Assembly: GCF_023657595.1 (NCBI RefSeq)
Contig: NZ_CP098323.1
Span: 1,574,001-1,638,000, forward strand
Source of the DNA: Cytobacillus firmus
GTDB taxonomy: Bacteria > Bacillota > Bacilli > Bacillales > Cytobacillaceae
Length of the DNA stretch: 64,000 bases
Reading direction: 5' to 3'
Shown here: positions 27,772-35,369 of the stretch, in pieces
Numbering within the stretch: position 1 is the stretch's first letter
Layout of the letters: each line of letters opens with the position of its first letter
Program-made: the position numbers and the translations under genes
The notes under the pieces: generated by a model
Databases searched by the model: none
What the model was told of the DNA's origin: nothing
What the model saw: the letters and a program-made list of their open reading frames with translations, nothing else

Positions 27772-28206
27772 TTATTTTCTTTTATAAAAATACATAACTC
27801 TTCCATTGAAAAGATGCAATTCACCTTGAAGTTTTTTAGCGAGGAATTTGCAAAATTCATTTGCTTTGCCTTTATCCCCGAATGTAGCACCTTCCGGCAA
27901 TGTAACTTGTATGTAAGACTGCTCACGTTCAGAACCGTCTTCATCCTTCACTTTTTCTTGGTCAATGCCAAGCAATATGGTGTTATATCGGTCATGTTGA
28001 GAATGCAGGTAAAACCAGGTTCCTTTTGCTTCAGGCTTCTCTTTTATCTCATAAGGAAAAGCGGCGTCATTATATTCCCATTTAATCTGGCTGCCTGTTT
28101 TTCCAGTAATATCCCTGTAATATAAAAAAAGTTCTTTGAGCTCTTCTGTTGAAATATTTTCCTTAGCTGATGAAGGAACCAGCTTGATAAATGAATTAGC
28201 TGCCAA
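27772..28206 (-). CDS. DUF1885 family protein
   Basis: This 144-aa soluble protein matches the DUF1885 family of Bacillaceae, with the N-terminal NSFIKLVPSS, a helical segment KELFLYYRDITGKTG and a beta-rich C-terminal half that ends KRK. A TTG at 28206 lies behind GGGGGGAAAG and gives the usual family start. The upstream open frame would add a 20-residue hydrophobic stretch that the family lacks. No function is known. It is convergent with the deacetylase and divergent from the DUF3055 gene. Confidence 0.8.
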   Translation of the reverse strand: MAANSFIKLVPSSAKENISTEELKELFLYYRDITGKTGSQIKWEYNDAAFPYEIKEKPEAKGTWFYLHSQHDRYNTILLGIDQEKVKDEDGSEREQSYIQVTLPEGATFGDKGKANEFCKFLAKKLQGELHLFNGRVMYFYKRK

Positions 28207-28381
28207 CTTCTTTCCCCCCATTATCCCAATAATTATGGTAATGAACATCCTCTTCCATTCTAGCATTAGATAAAATCTTATGACAACTTAAAATAGTAAG
28301 GTAAATTTATATTACTTGTCAAAGAGCCTATAATGAATTATAATAATATTCTAAATATTATTATAACTAAGGAGGAATCTT

Positions 28382-28681
28382 ATGGATTTTTTTGAGAAGC
28401 TCTATGATGAGCATGAAAACGTGAATGTCCGTTTTGTTGGCTTTACAACGGAGTCAACACGTTATGATTTTGGAATTGTATATACAAACCTCTTCTTTTC
28501 CAAGCCTCTGGTTATTTGTATGCAGACAGGCCGCTCAACTCTCCTCGACCCTAAAGATCTCGAAGACATCGAATATTTGCAAAAGGCATTCAAGCTTGAT
28601 TTATATGAACAGGCTGCAGATTTAAGTGAATTTTTCTTAGAAGCAATCCCAGGTGCCCGTTTTGAGGAACAATACGACTAA
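28382..28681 (+). CDS. DUF3055 family protein
   Basis: This 99-aa cytosolic protein matches the DUF3055 (SAV0927-like) family, with MDFFEKLYDEHENVNVRFVG at the N-terminus, TRYDFGIVYTN in the first half and ADLSEFFLEAIP at the C-terminus. A structure-only family with no assigned activity. It starts at ATG with AAGGAGG about 7 nt upstream and ends before a terminator. It stands immediately ahead of the SR1-type gene. Confidence 0.82.
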   Translation: MDFFEKLYDEHENVNVRFVGFTTESTRYDFGIVYTNLFFSKPLVICMQTGRSTLLDPKDLEDIEYLQKAFKLDLYEQAADLSEFFLEAIPGARFEEQYD

Positions 28682-28689
28682 AATAATAT

Positions 28690-28722
28690 AAAAAAACAGG
28701 CCATAATCGGTCTGTTTTTTTA
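28690..28722 (+). terminator. Terminator after the DUF3055 gene
   Basis: A ~12-bp stem (AAAAAACAGGCC with GGTCTGTTTTTT, one G-T pair, loop ATAATC region) ends in T residues. Confidence 0.8.
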
Positions 28723-28808
28723 TATTATGACATACTATTAATGAAGAGTTTCAATGGGTAATAAGGAGAATGCCAATATAAAGCAATAATTATGTTATAC
28801 AATTAGGC

Positions 28809-28861
28809 TTGATAAATTAATAATGTTATATTATTATAGATTTAAAGATAAAGCGCTTTCA
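28809..28861 (+). promoter_or_regulatory. Promoter and CcpA-like cre site of the SR1-type gene
   Basis: A good sigma-A promoter is visible: TTGATA at 28809-28814, a 17-bp spacer and TATTAT at 28832-28837. At 28848-28861, just after the expected transcription start, lies ATAAAGCGCTTTCA. Its complement TGAAAGCGCTTTAT matches the cre consensus TGNAANCGNTNNCA except at its last base. A site here would act as a roadblock or repressor site under good carbon supply. In B. subtilis SR1 is repressed mainly by CcpN and slightly by CcpA; no CcpN site was identified here. Confidence 0.6.
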
Positions 28862-28892
28862 AATAAAACTCATTGAAAAGGAGAATGAAAAG

Positions 28893-29021
28893 ATGGGTAC
28901 AATCGTATGCCAGGCTTGCAATTCAACTATTGATCACTTTGAGGATGAAAAAGTAACTGTATTATATTCAAAAAAATGCAATTGCTGTGACGGAGAAAAA
29001 ACAGAGAAGACAAACAAATAG
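28893..29021 (+). CDS. sr1P: SR1P-type GapA-binding peptide (SR1 dual-function RNA)
   Basis: This 42-aa ORF begins MGTIVCQACNSTIDHFEDEK and continues VTVLYSKKCNCC, matching the SR1P family. In B. subtilis the SR1 transcript is both a base-pairing small RNA (acting on ahrC mRNA) and the mRNA of SR1P, which binds GapA and promotes its interaction with RNase J1. AAAAGGAGA lies about 9 nt ahead of the ATG. The Cys pairs CQAC and CNCC suggest metal binding; the C-terminal tail (DGEKTEKTNK) differs from that of B. subtilis. The location next to speA is conserved, and a terminator ends the short transcript. RnjA, the reported downstream partner of GapA/SR1P, is also in this window. Confidence 0.88.
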   Translation: MGTIVCQACNSTIDHFEDEKVTVLYSKKCNCCDGEKTEKTNK

Positions 29022-29032
29022 CCATTAACCAT

Positions 29033-29064
29033 AAAGAGCCTTTCCTAAATGGAAGGCTCTTTTG
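29033..29064. terminator. Terminator between sr1 and speA
   Basis: The stem AAAGAGCC(T)TTCC/GGAAGGCTCTTT, with one bulge and a 5-nt loop, has T4 on the + strand and an A run on the other side, serving both convergent genes. Confidence 0.85.
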
Positions 29065-29068
29065 CATA

Positions 29069-30538
29069 TTATCTGATGGCTTTGTGCTCTTCAATAACGC
29101 GAAGATACTTGAAATCATAATCCTCAGGTCCCTGAACGGGCAGTCCAGCTTCCATGTTCGTTTTTATATAACGGAGGTTTTCCCCGGTTATGATTTCCCC
29201 CGGAATAAAAATAGGTATTCCAGGCGGATAAACCATAATGAATTCAGCAATTATTCTGCCCTCAGACTCGTCGAATGGAACAAGCTCTGTATCAGCATAA
29301 AATGCGTCACGAGGTGTAAGCGATAAAACGGGAATATCAGGGAGAAGCACTTGAGTTTCAAGCTTTTCAGTATTCCCTTTGCGCTCACTGGCGAGTTCGG
29401 CAAGAGCAGTAACTAAAATATCGGCTTCCCGTTCAGAGTCACCAGGGGTAACAATGCAAAGGATATTATATAAATCAGACATCTCTACTTCAATATTATG
29501 ATGTTCCCGAAGCCAATTCTCCACATCGAAACCATTCATGCCAAGCTCTTTGACTGAAATAATCAATTTGGTTGGATCGTAGTCATGCGCGGCTTTGGTT
29601 TCCAGTATTTCTTCTCCGACACAATAGAGCCGGTCAATCTCATTGATGCGGCGGCGAATGGATTGGGCCAAATCAATTGTCTTTTGAATGAGCTCCTTTC
29701 CCTCAGTAGCCAGACGTTTCCTGGCAACATCCAGGGAGGCAAGCAATAAATAGGAAGTGGAAGTTGTTGTCAGCATGCTCAAAATGGATTGAACCCTTTT
29801 GGCCGAAACAAGATTTCCTTTCATATTTAAAATTGAACTTTGCGTCATGGACCCGCCCAGTTTGTGGACAGATGTTGCGGCTAAATCAGCACCTGCCTGC
29901 ATGGCGGATAAGGGCAGCTCATCATGAAAATGAATATGCACACCATGGGCTTCATCCACAAGCACGGGCACATTATAAGAATGTGCAATTTCGACGATTC
30001 TCTTCAAATCTGCCGAAACACCGAAATAAGTAGGGTTAATGACTAAAACCCCTTTTGCGTCCGGATGAAGTTCAAGGGCTTTCGATACTGATTCAGTTGT
30101 AATCCCATGAGATATGCCCAGGTTTTCATCAATTTCAGGATGTATAAAGATAGGAGTTGCGCCTGAAAAAACAATGGCAGACATGACTGATTTATGAACA
30201 TTTCTCGGAACAATTATTTTATCCCCGGGACCGCAGACAGCCATAACCATGGTCATGATGGCTCCGCTTGTTCCTTGAACGGAAAAGAATGTCCTGTCCG
30301 CTCCAAAGGCCTCAGCTGCAAGGTCCTGGGCTTCTTTAATAATGCCTTTTGGCTGATGGAGATCATCAAGCGGGCCAATATTGATCAAATCAATGGCAAG
30401 TGCATTATCTCCAATATAGTCCCTGAATTCCGGATCAATCCCCGCTCCTTTTTTATGGCCGGGTATGTGAAACTGTACGGGATCTTTCTTTGCGTGCGCA
30501 AGCAAACCGCTGAATAACGGTGTTTTGTATTGAGACAA
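29069..30538 (-). CDS. speA: Arginine decarboxylase
   Basis: This 489-aa PLP-dependent decarboxylase of the Orn/Lys/Arg fold-type I group makes agmatine for polyamine synthesis. The PLP-binding lysine is K226 in TSVHKLGGS, the phosphate/ring contacts lie in VDEAHGVHIHF (Asp and His), and the N-terminal HIPGHKKG motif is typical. The C-terminal domain shows TPRDAFYADTE. The length matches B. subtilis SpeA (490 aa); the closely related lysine-decarboxylase-like YaaO is less likely given the SR1 neighbour. It starts at TTG behind AGGTGTGGGAA. It is cytosolic. Confidence 0.92.
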   Translation of the reverse strand: MSQYKTPLFSGLLAHAKKDPVQFHIPGHKKGAGIDPEFRDYIGDNALAIDLINIGPLDDLHQPKGIIKEAQDLAAEAFGADRTFFSVQGTSGAIMTMVMAVCGPGDKIIVPRNVHKSVMSAIVFSGATPIFIHPEIDENLGISHGITTESVSKALELHPDAKGVLVINPTYFGVSADLKRIVEIAHSYNVPVLVDEAHGVHIHFHDELPLSAMQAGADLAATSVHKLGGSMTQSSILNMKGNLVSAKRVQSILSMLTTTSTSYLLLASLDVARKRLATEGKELIQKTIDLAQSIRRRINEIDRLYCVGEEILETKAAHDYDPTKLIISVKELGMNGFDVENWLREHHNIEVEMSDLYNILCIVTPGDSEREADILVTALAELASERKGNTEKLETQVLLPDIPVLSLTPRDAFYADTELVPFDESEGRIIAEFIMVYPPGIPIFIPGEIITGENLRYIKTNMEAGLPVQGPEDYDFKYLRVIEEHKAIR

Positions 30539-30780
30539 CTTATTCCCACACCTCTTTAATAATAATATTTCAGAAAGCTCAAGCTGATTTAAAACATTTG
30601 CATTATAGCATTATTCAATCCCTTTGCATAGAAAGTTCTATTGTTTTTTCATTCTGTTAAAGCGTGTCTTTTCCGGACATTCGCCTCCACAATTCAGTTT
30701 CCGTTTAGTTTTAGAAGTTAACAGGAAATTAAACCACATAAATCGAAATAAAATATTATGAAGAAATGGAGGGTACATAA

Positions 30781-31740
30781 ATGAACTGGAATACACGTGT
30801 GACAGAATTACTTAAAATTAAATATCCAATTATACAGGGGGGCCTTGCCCATCTTGCCTATTCAGATCTGGCTGCCGCTGTTTCGAATGCAGGAGGTTTA
30901 GGGCAGGTTACCGCAATGTCTCTCAGCAGTCCCGAAAAATTAAGAGACGAGATTCAAAAGGTTAAGAAATTGACAGATAAGCCATTTGGGGTTAATTTTG
31001 CTATTGGGCAGCATGGAAGGCCATTCTCTGATTATCTGGATATAGCCATTGAAGAAGAAGTTCCCGTTATTTCTATGACAGGTGGAAATCCTGCACCTAT
31101 TTTTGATCAATTAAAGGGTGTAAATGTTAAGAAGCTTGTTCTTGTGGCTGCAAAAAGGCAGGCAGTAAAGGCGGAGGAGCTTGGTGCTGATGCAGTAATG
31201 GTTGTAGGGCAGGAAGGCGGAGGGCATTTAGGCAGGGATGATATTGGAACCTTCATACTCGTCCCTCAGGTGGCTGATGCTGTTTCTATACCCGTGATTG
31301 CCTCAGGAGGAATTGGAGATGGCAGGGGGCTTATGGCAGCATTAAGTCTTGGAGCAGAGGGTATTGAGATGGGGACAAGATTTGTTGCAACAAAGGAATG
31401 CGTCCATGCATCTGAATTATATAAAAACCGCTTAGTCGAAGGAACAGAAAATGACACAGTGGTCATTAAGAGAACAATAGGTGCACCTGCAAGGGTGATT
31501 GCGAATCCATGGTCGGATAAGATACTGGAAATCGAAAAACAAAATGGCGGCTATGAGCAGTTAAAAGATTATATTAGCGGGAATGCTAATAAGAAATATA
31601 TATATGAAGGGAAAGATCAGGAAGGGTTTGCATGGGCTGGACAAGTTATGGGGTTAATTAAGGATATCCCCACTGTGGAAGAACTATTCGAGCGGATTAT
31701 ATCAGAAGGTGAAACCATCAGGGGGAAATGGACAAATTAA
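30781..31740 (+). CDS. Nitronate monooxygenase / FMN-dependent 2-nitropropane dioxygenase family
   Basis: This 319-aa TIM-barrel flavoprotein belongs to the NMO/FabK-like family. Typical stretches are the N-terminal KYPIIQGGLAHL, the FMN phosphate region VIASGGIGDGRGLMAALSLGAEGIEMGTRF (split across residues ~175-205) and EGGGHLGRDD near residue 140, the place where class-defining catalytic His lies. It may oxidise nitronates or act as an enoyl-ACP reductase; GGGH favours nitronate monooxygenase or FabK-like enzymes equally, so the substrate is open. GGAGGG precedes the ATG. It is inserted between speA and yktA compared with B. subtilis. Confidence 0.85.
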   Translation: MNWNTRVTELLKIKYPIIQGGLAHLAYSDLAAAVSNAGGLGQVTAMSLSSPEKLRDEIQKVKKLTDKPFGVNFAIGQHGRPFSDYLDIAIEEEVPVISMTGGNPAPIFDQLKGVNVKKLVLVAAKRQAVKAEELGADAVMVVGQEGGGHLGRDDIGTFILVPQVADAVSIPVIASGGIGDGRGLMAALSLGAEGIEMGTRFVATKECVHASELYKNRLVEGTENDTVVIKRTIGAPARVIANPWSDKILEIEKQNGGYEQLKDYISGNANKKYIYEGKDQEGFAWAGQVMGLIKDIPTVEELFERIISEGETIRGKWTN

Positions 31741-31782
31741 TGTTAAAATGCATCATGAATATCATAAATGAGGTGAAAGGCA

Positions 31783-32058
31783 ATGGAATATCAATACCCG
31801 ATTGACCAGGATTGGTCAACAGAAGAAATAGTGGATGTTATAAAATATTTTGAAAGCATTGAAATGGCATACGAAAAAGGAATTGAGCGGGAACAATTCA
31901 TGAATGCATATAGACGCTTCAAGGAAATCGTTCCGGGGAAAGCTCAGGAGAAAAACATCTGCGATGACTTTGAAGAACAAAGCGGCTATTCCTCATACAG
32001 AACAGTAAAATTGGCTAAAGAACGTTCAGCCGGGGACAAATTAAAAATGCAGAAATAG
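31783..32058 (+). CDS. yktA: UPF0223 family protein YktA
   Basis: This 91-aa small helical protein matches UPF0223 (YktA), with [19 protein letters not shown] at the start, a central [23 protein letters not shown] and the conserved [10 protein letters not shown] near the end. No function is established. It starts with ATG behind GAGGTGAAAGG. Location after speA and before yktB is the same as in B. subtilis. A very strong terminator follows. Confidence 0.93.
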   Translation: MEYQYPIDQDWSTEEIVDVIKYFESIEMAYEKGIEREQFMNAYRRFKEIVPGKAQEKNICDDFEEQSGYSSYRTVKLAKERSAGDKLKMQK

Positions 32059-32064
32059 ACTTTG

Positions 32065-32108
32065 AAAAAAAACAAAACCTTCAACTTGCTGAAGGTTTTG
32101 TTTTTTTT
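32065..32108. terminator. Bidirectional terminator between yktA and yktB
   Basis: A perfect 19-bp stem (32065-32083 with 32090-32108, loop ACTTGC) bears A8 and T8 runs, serving both convergent genes. Confidence 0.94.
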
Positions 32109-32137
32109 ACTGCCAAATCCACGTTCTGAAAACATGT

Positions 32138-32758
32138 TTATGCCAATTTGTATAGGGGTAATAAATTTCTAAATACAGATTCAGCTTTTTCAATAAACTG
32201 ATCAGGTGACATGCGTACGGCATCTTCTCGAGAAATATGATAGCCGCAAAGAATTTCCGCTTTCTTAACATTTTGCAGACGCTGAAACATGGATCTCAAT
32301 TCTTCCTTGTCCATTTGCTCATGCAAAACAGCATCTGGTTTTGTGTGGTCGCCGGACCAGACATAATCATTGGGTATTTCTTTATAAATCTTGTCCAGGC
32401 TGTTCTCAAATAACTTGCCTGCAGCCATTTTATCTGGTGCTTCATAGATGATGGCAAACCAGATAAATACATGCGTTTCCCATAATCCAATCTGGAAATG
32501 TGGAAGCATTTTATACCCTCTAGGATTGCTTGCAAATGCGACCCAAGTATCATTTGGCGGATTCTTTGTTCTTCTCGCATGTTTGGCAACATGAGGGAAC
32601 ATTTCATCTCCTGACAGGTTCGCGAGGGATGGTGCAAAATGGTGGCTCAATTCTTCTAATTTAGGCCTAATAACAGATTTTAACCTGTCCATTCTTTCAT
32701 CCAATCCATCTATTTTAAAGACATCAAAATCATCATTTGTGAAACCGGAAAAAGACAT
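32138..32758 (-). CDS. yktB: UPF0637 family protein YktB
   Basis: This 206-aa soluble protein matches UPF0637 (YktB). Conserved stretches are HFAPSLANLSGDEMFPHVAKH and RGYKMLPHFQIGLWETH in the middle of the chain, both longer in the protein than quoted. The family has a solved fold but no known activity. AGGAGG lies 7 nt before the ATG at 32758; the upstream extension of 17 residues is not family-like. It is convergent with yktA and divergent from ykzI. Confidence 0.92.
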   Translation of the reverse strand: MSFSGFTNDDFDVFKIDGLDERMDRLKSVIRPKLEELSHHFAPSLANLSGDEMFPHVAKHARRTKNPPNDTWVAFASNPRGYKMLPHFQIGLWETHVFIWFAIIYEAPDKMAAGKLFENSLDKIYKEIPNDYVWSGDHTKPDAVLHEQMDKEELRSMFQRLQNVKKAEILCGYHISREDAVRMSPDQFIEKAESVFRNLLPLYKLA

Positions 32759-32953
32759 AAGCTGACCTCCTGTATGCTTTGTCAAATATTGTAGCATAAC
32801 CGGGAGCAATCCAAAAATTTAAAGTCCTATAGAATAGGCGAAATAAAGTTTTAGGTTATCGCACAAATTAGTTGCAACTGAGAATTGTCCTTCATATGAT
32901 AAAAGTAAAAATAGTCAGAAAATTAAACACTTTTGGAAGGGGTGTACTGTCTA

Positions 32954-33148
32954 ATGAAACAACTAATGAATACAGTGAAAAAGAAAAATGGTGATAGGGA
33001 AAGAACAGCGGTTTTAAGGCTGGAAATGGACTATGAGCTGGCTACTTTGTTTGATGCCATGTCAGAAAAAAATGAAGACCTTCAAAAACAATCTAAACTA
33101 AAGCTGGAAAAAATCAGGCAGGAACTTCTTAGATTAAAAGCACTTTAA
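32954..33148 (+). CDS. ykzI: Small protein YkzI
   Basis: This 64-aa charged, helical protein carries the segment GDRERTAVLRLEMDYELATLF in its first half and a Lys/Leu-rich coiled-coil-like tail. It occupies the ykzI position between yktB and the suhB-type gene and resembles it in length and in the GDRERT and MDYELA patterns. The ATG at 32954 follows GGAAGGGGTG by about 9 nt; GTG 32942 would add four residues. Function is unknown. Confidence 0.75.
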   Translation: MKQLMNTVKKKNGDRERTAVLRLEMDYELATLFDAMSEKNEDLQKQSKLKLEKIRQELLRLKAL

Positions 33149-33208
33149 GATGAATTGTCGATAAAGGAGAAAAGGCAGAAAAAATGCAAATAAGAAGGAA
33201 AAATTAGA

Positions 33209-33245
33209 AACGAACTCCATGATGCTATGAGGAGTTCGTTTATTA
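33209..33245 (+). terminator. Intrinsic terminator after ykzI
   Basis: The stem ACGAACTCC/GGAGTTCGT is followed by TTATTATTTT. Confidence 0.75.
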
Positions 33246-33249
33246 TTTT

Positions 33250-33524
33250 GGTTATTTTCGTAAATTTGTTGCTTAATAATCAAGTTTAATTGCTGAGTTG
33301 ATTTTCGTTGCAGGCACTTGATTCCTCGAAAATGATGACGCATTTCCTTCGTGCGGTTTTTATTCGAGGAGCTTATTCAATGTCCTGCGGGAGGAGAGGG
33401 AAGTGTGAGACCCGCAGACGAAGCCGAGGAAGCTCGCATTCCTCCCCGCGGGTTCGCTGCGTGCCTGCAGCGGAAATCAGCGGGCTGGATTCATAAACAA
33501 AACACTATCTTTCAAAATAGAGCC
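33250..33524. repeat. Dispersed intergenic repeat element, copy A (275 bp)
   Basis: This copy shares sequence with the one at 38142-38416 nearly end to end, with the same length and orientation. Shared landmarks include GTTGATTTTCG, GACGCATTTCCTTCGT, CTTATTCAATGTCCTGCGG, GAGAGGGAAGTGTGAGACC, GCATTCCTCCCCGC, GCGTGCCTG and AATTCATAAACA-like ends. The two ends are imperfect inverted repeats (GGTTATTTTCG... against ...AAAATAGAGCC), and the internal arms TTGATTTTCG/CGGAAATCAG also pair. A 62-codon ORF crosses it, but it is not conserved in the other copies. It resembles a non-autonomous or REP-like element. Confidence 0.8.
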
Positions 33525-33674
33525 AAATGAACAAATGACGGCTTGTCCTCGGCAAATAATTATTCACCCGGAAATGATAACGCCTACCATTGGAGAGTAT
33601 ATAACTTGAAGAACCTTGCTAATTCATTTAAGCTAGAAATATTTTAATGCTATCACTATGCGGAGGGCTGTCCC
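33525..33674 (+). promoter_or_regulatory. Upstream region of the SuhB-type gene
   Basis: About 150 bp between the repeat and the inositol-monophosphatase-family gene should hold its promoter. I could not assign -35 and -10 boxes with confidence, and there is no other feature. Confidence 0.25.
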
Positions 33675-34475
33675 ATGACAAATTGGAGTGAGATTCATAC
33701 ATATGCCAAAGCCTTGATTAAAGAGGCGGGCGGGAATATTAAAAATTCTTTCAGCAAAACTTTGACCATAACCACCAAGTCAAATGCGAATGATTTAGTG
33801 ACAGATATAGATCAGGAAACAGAACAATTCTTCATAAAGAAAATTAATGAAAAATACCCTGAGCACCGGATACTTGGTGAAGAAGGTTTTGGTGATAAGC
33901 TAAATGACCTGGATGGAATCGTCTGGATTATTGATCCGATTGACGGAACAATGAACTTTGTCCATCAGCAGAGAAACTTTGCCATTTCTGTCGGCATCTA
34001 TGAAAATGGAAAAGGCAAAATCGGATTAATATATGATGTAGTTCATGACGAGTTATATCATTGCATGAAGGGGCATGGTGTATTCATGAATGATTTGGAA
34101 CTTCCTCCCTTAAAGGAAACGGATGTGTCAAAAGCCATCATTGGATTGAATGCCACATGGGTTACCGAAAATAGAAGGATTGATCCATCATTGCTGGCTC
34201 CACTTGTAAGAAATGCAAGGGGAACACGGTCCTATGGTTCAGCAGCAATGGAAATGGCATATATAGCATCCGGGAGAGTTGATGCATACATAACCATGCG
34301 TCTGGCTCCGTGGGATTTCGCTGCTGGTGTGATTATGATTGAAGAATTGGGCGGAATTGCGACAACCGTTAAAGGTGAGGAGCTGAACTACCTTGAAAAC
34401 AATTCTGTTTTTGTCTCTAAGCCAGGGCTGCATCAGCAAATTATGAAAGAATACTTAAAAAATGGCAATTGGTAA
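33675..34475 (+). CDS. Inositol-monophosphatase-family phosphatase (YktC/SuhB type)
   Basis: This 266-aa enzyme belongs to the Li+-sensitive Mg2+-dependent phosphatase family. Metal-site motifs are present: the Glu of GEEGF near residue 75, WIIDPIDGTMNFVH (residues ~92-105) and the late WDFAAGVIMIEELGG. It hydrolyses inositol phosphates or related phosphate monoesters such as PAP or fructose bisphosphate; substrate range is not predictable. It is cytosolic. It holds the place of B. subtilis yktC. The following GNAT gene overlaps its 3' end by 14 nt, so translation is coupled. Confidence 0.9.
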   Translation: MTNWSEIHTYAKALIKEAGGNIKNSFSKTLTITTKSNANDLVTDIDQETEQFFIKKINEKYPEHRILGEEGFGDKLNDLDGIVWIIDPIDGTMNFVHQQRNFAISVGIYENGKGKIGLIYDVVHDELYHCMKGHGVFMNDLELPPLKETDVSKAIIGLNATWVTENRRIDPSLLAPLVRNARGTRSYGSAAMEMAYIASGRVDAYITMRLAPWDFAAGVIMIEELGGIATTVKGEELNYLENNSVFVSKPGLHQQIMKEYLKNGNW

Positions 34476-34932
34476 CATATCAAGCAGCAAGTTCACAGAG
34501 GAAGACCAGGCCTTTTTTTTAGAAGTCATTAAGGACAGCACTGATTGGGAAGAAGAAGAAAAATGCGGGAATAACCTGTGCAATTATATGGCCAGGCATC
34601 AGGAATTGAATGGAGAGTGGAAGATTTGGCGTATTAACGGAGAACGAACAGCCGTTACTTTCCATGTGAATTTATCCCCTTCTAACCGGAAGCCGTGGCT
34701 CGGTACGATCCTTGTTAAAAAAGATATGCGAAGAAAAGGAATCGGAACAGCGGTTATCGAACTGTTGGCCGCTGAATTAAAGAAAAAAGGCGAAAAGTCT
34801 TTCTTTGCGGGTGTCCCTGAAAATCGGACCAAATGGATTTACTTTTTATCTGATGCCGGATTTGAGCAGTTTAAGTCGGAGACTTCCGACGATGGCCGGG
34901 AATTTTTAATAATGGTCTGTCCATTAATATGA
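34462..34932 (+). CDS. GNAT-family N-acetyltransferase
   Basis: This 156-aa protein has the GNAT acetyl-CoA-binding motif (RRKGIGTAVIELLAAEL) near residues 92-110 and a typical C-terminal FLSDAGFEQF segment. It probably transfers an acetyl group to an unknown amine or protein. Its ATG lies inside the end of the preceding phosphatase gene, overlapping by 14 nt in another frame. It has no strong ribosome site of its own, consistent with translational coupling. The pair may act in one pathway, but there is no evidence which. Confidence 0.82.
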   Translation: MAIGNISSSKFTEEDQAFFLEVIKDSTDWEEEEKCGNNLCNYMARHQELNGEWKIWRINGERTAVTFHVNLSPSNRKPWLGTILVKKDMRRKGIGTAVIELLAAELKKKGEKSFFAGVPENRTKWIYFLSDAGFEQFKSETSDDGREFLIMVCPLI

Positions 34933-34966
34933 AAAAAAGCTGCAGCCAATCGCTGCAGTTTTTCAT
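34932..34966. terminator. Bidirectional terminator between the GNAT gene and ylaF
   Basis: The stem CTGCAGC/GCTGCAG is extended by A-T pairs on both sides, giving an A run and a T run. Confidence 0.8.
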
Positions 34967-35151
34967 TATAACAAACCTTCTTCTCTCATTTTCTTCTTAG
35001 TCTTAAAACCATATCCCATCACAAATATTAAAGCGATGATGGACAGGATAATCCCAAAAATGCTTCTTTCAGCCACCGCAACGCCAATACCCATCATGCA
35101 TATAGCTGCTCCAATCGCAAAGGCTAATAAAGGCCACTTGATATTCTTCAT
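34966..35151 (-). CDS. ylaF: Small membrane protein YlaF (DUF5325)
   Basis: This 61-aa protein has two hydrophobic segments (residues ~6-26 and ~32-50) separated by the conserved AERSIFG stretch, followed by a cationic tail (KTKKKMREEGLL). It matches YlaF in length, CMMGIGVAVAER pattern and tail. It is expected to be a two-helix membrane protein of unknown function. It is divergent from typA, as the two share a 218-bp upstream region. Confidence 0.85.
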   Translation of the reverse strand: MKNIKWPLLAFAIGAAICMMGIGVAVAERSIFGIILSIIALIFVMGYGFKTKKKMREEGLL

Positions 35152-35200
35152 AATTTCACTCCCAAGAGGATTAATTTAGTTAAATACTGGTGAAAAATAT

Positions 35201-35304
35201 GTAGAGAATATACTGCCCGGCAGTATAATTTATCAGAAATATATCCTTCTCTACATTATTTTACACAAAAAGTTTTTAGGTTTCTATAGTAATTGTGATA
35301 TAAT
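35201..35304. promoter_or_regulatory. Divergent ylaF-typA control region
   Basis: An extended -10 element TGATATAAT (TATAAT at 35299-35304) points towards typA; a clear -35 is lacking. Upstream lies a nested symmetric structure: outer arms GTAGAGAA/TTCTCTAC (35201-35208 and 35247-35254) and an inner near-perfect palindrome ATACTGCC-C-GGCAGTAT (35210-35226). The inner palindrome has the form of a regulator-binding site for either gene. Confidence 0.5.
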
Positions 35305-35369
35305 GTATCAGTTGTGAAAAATGTTGAAAAATGAATTTGATTCAGTTTTGATAAATAGGAGGAAATCTT

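Larger units (their letters stand above)
28844..29066 (+). ncRNA. sr1: SR1-type dual-function RNA transcript
   Basis: From the promoter at 28809-28837 to the terminator ending near 29064, the expected transcript is about 220 nt, the size of B. subtilis SR1 (205 nt). It contains the SR1P ORF. The base-pairing regions towards ahrC could not be tested because that gene is outside the window. Ends are inferred from promoter and terminator only. Confidence 0.65.

Noticed and set aside
33308..33496. 62-codon ORF inside repeat copy A
   Set aside because: The frame is not kept in copies B and C; Arg/Ser-rich translation is typical of a repeat read in a random frame.
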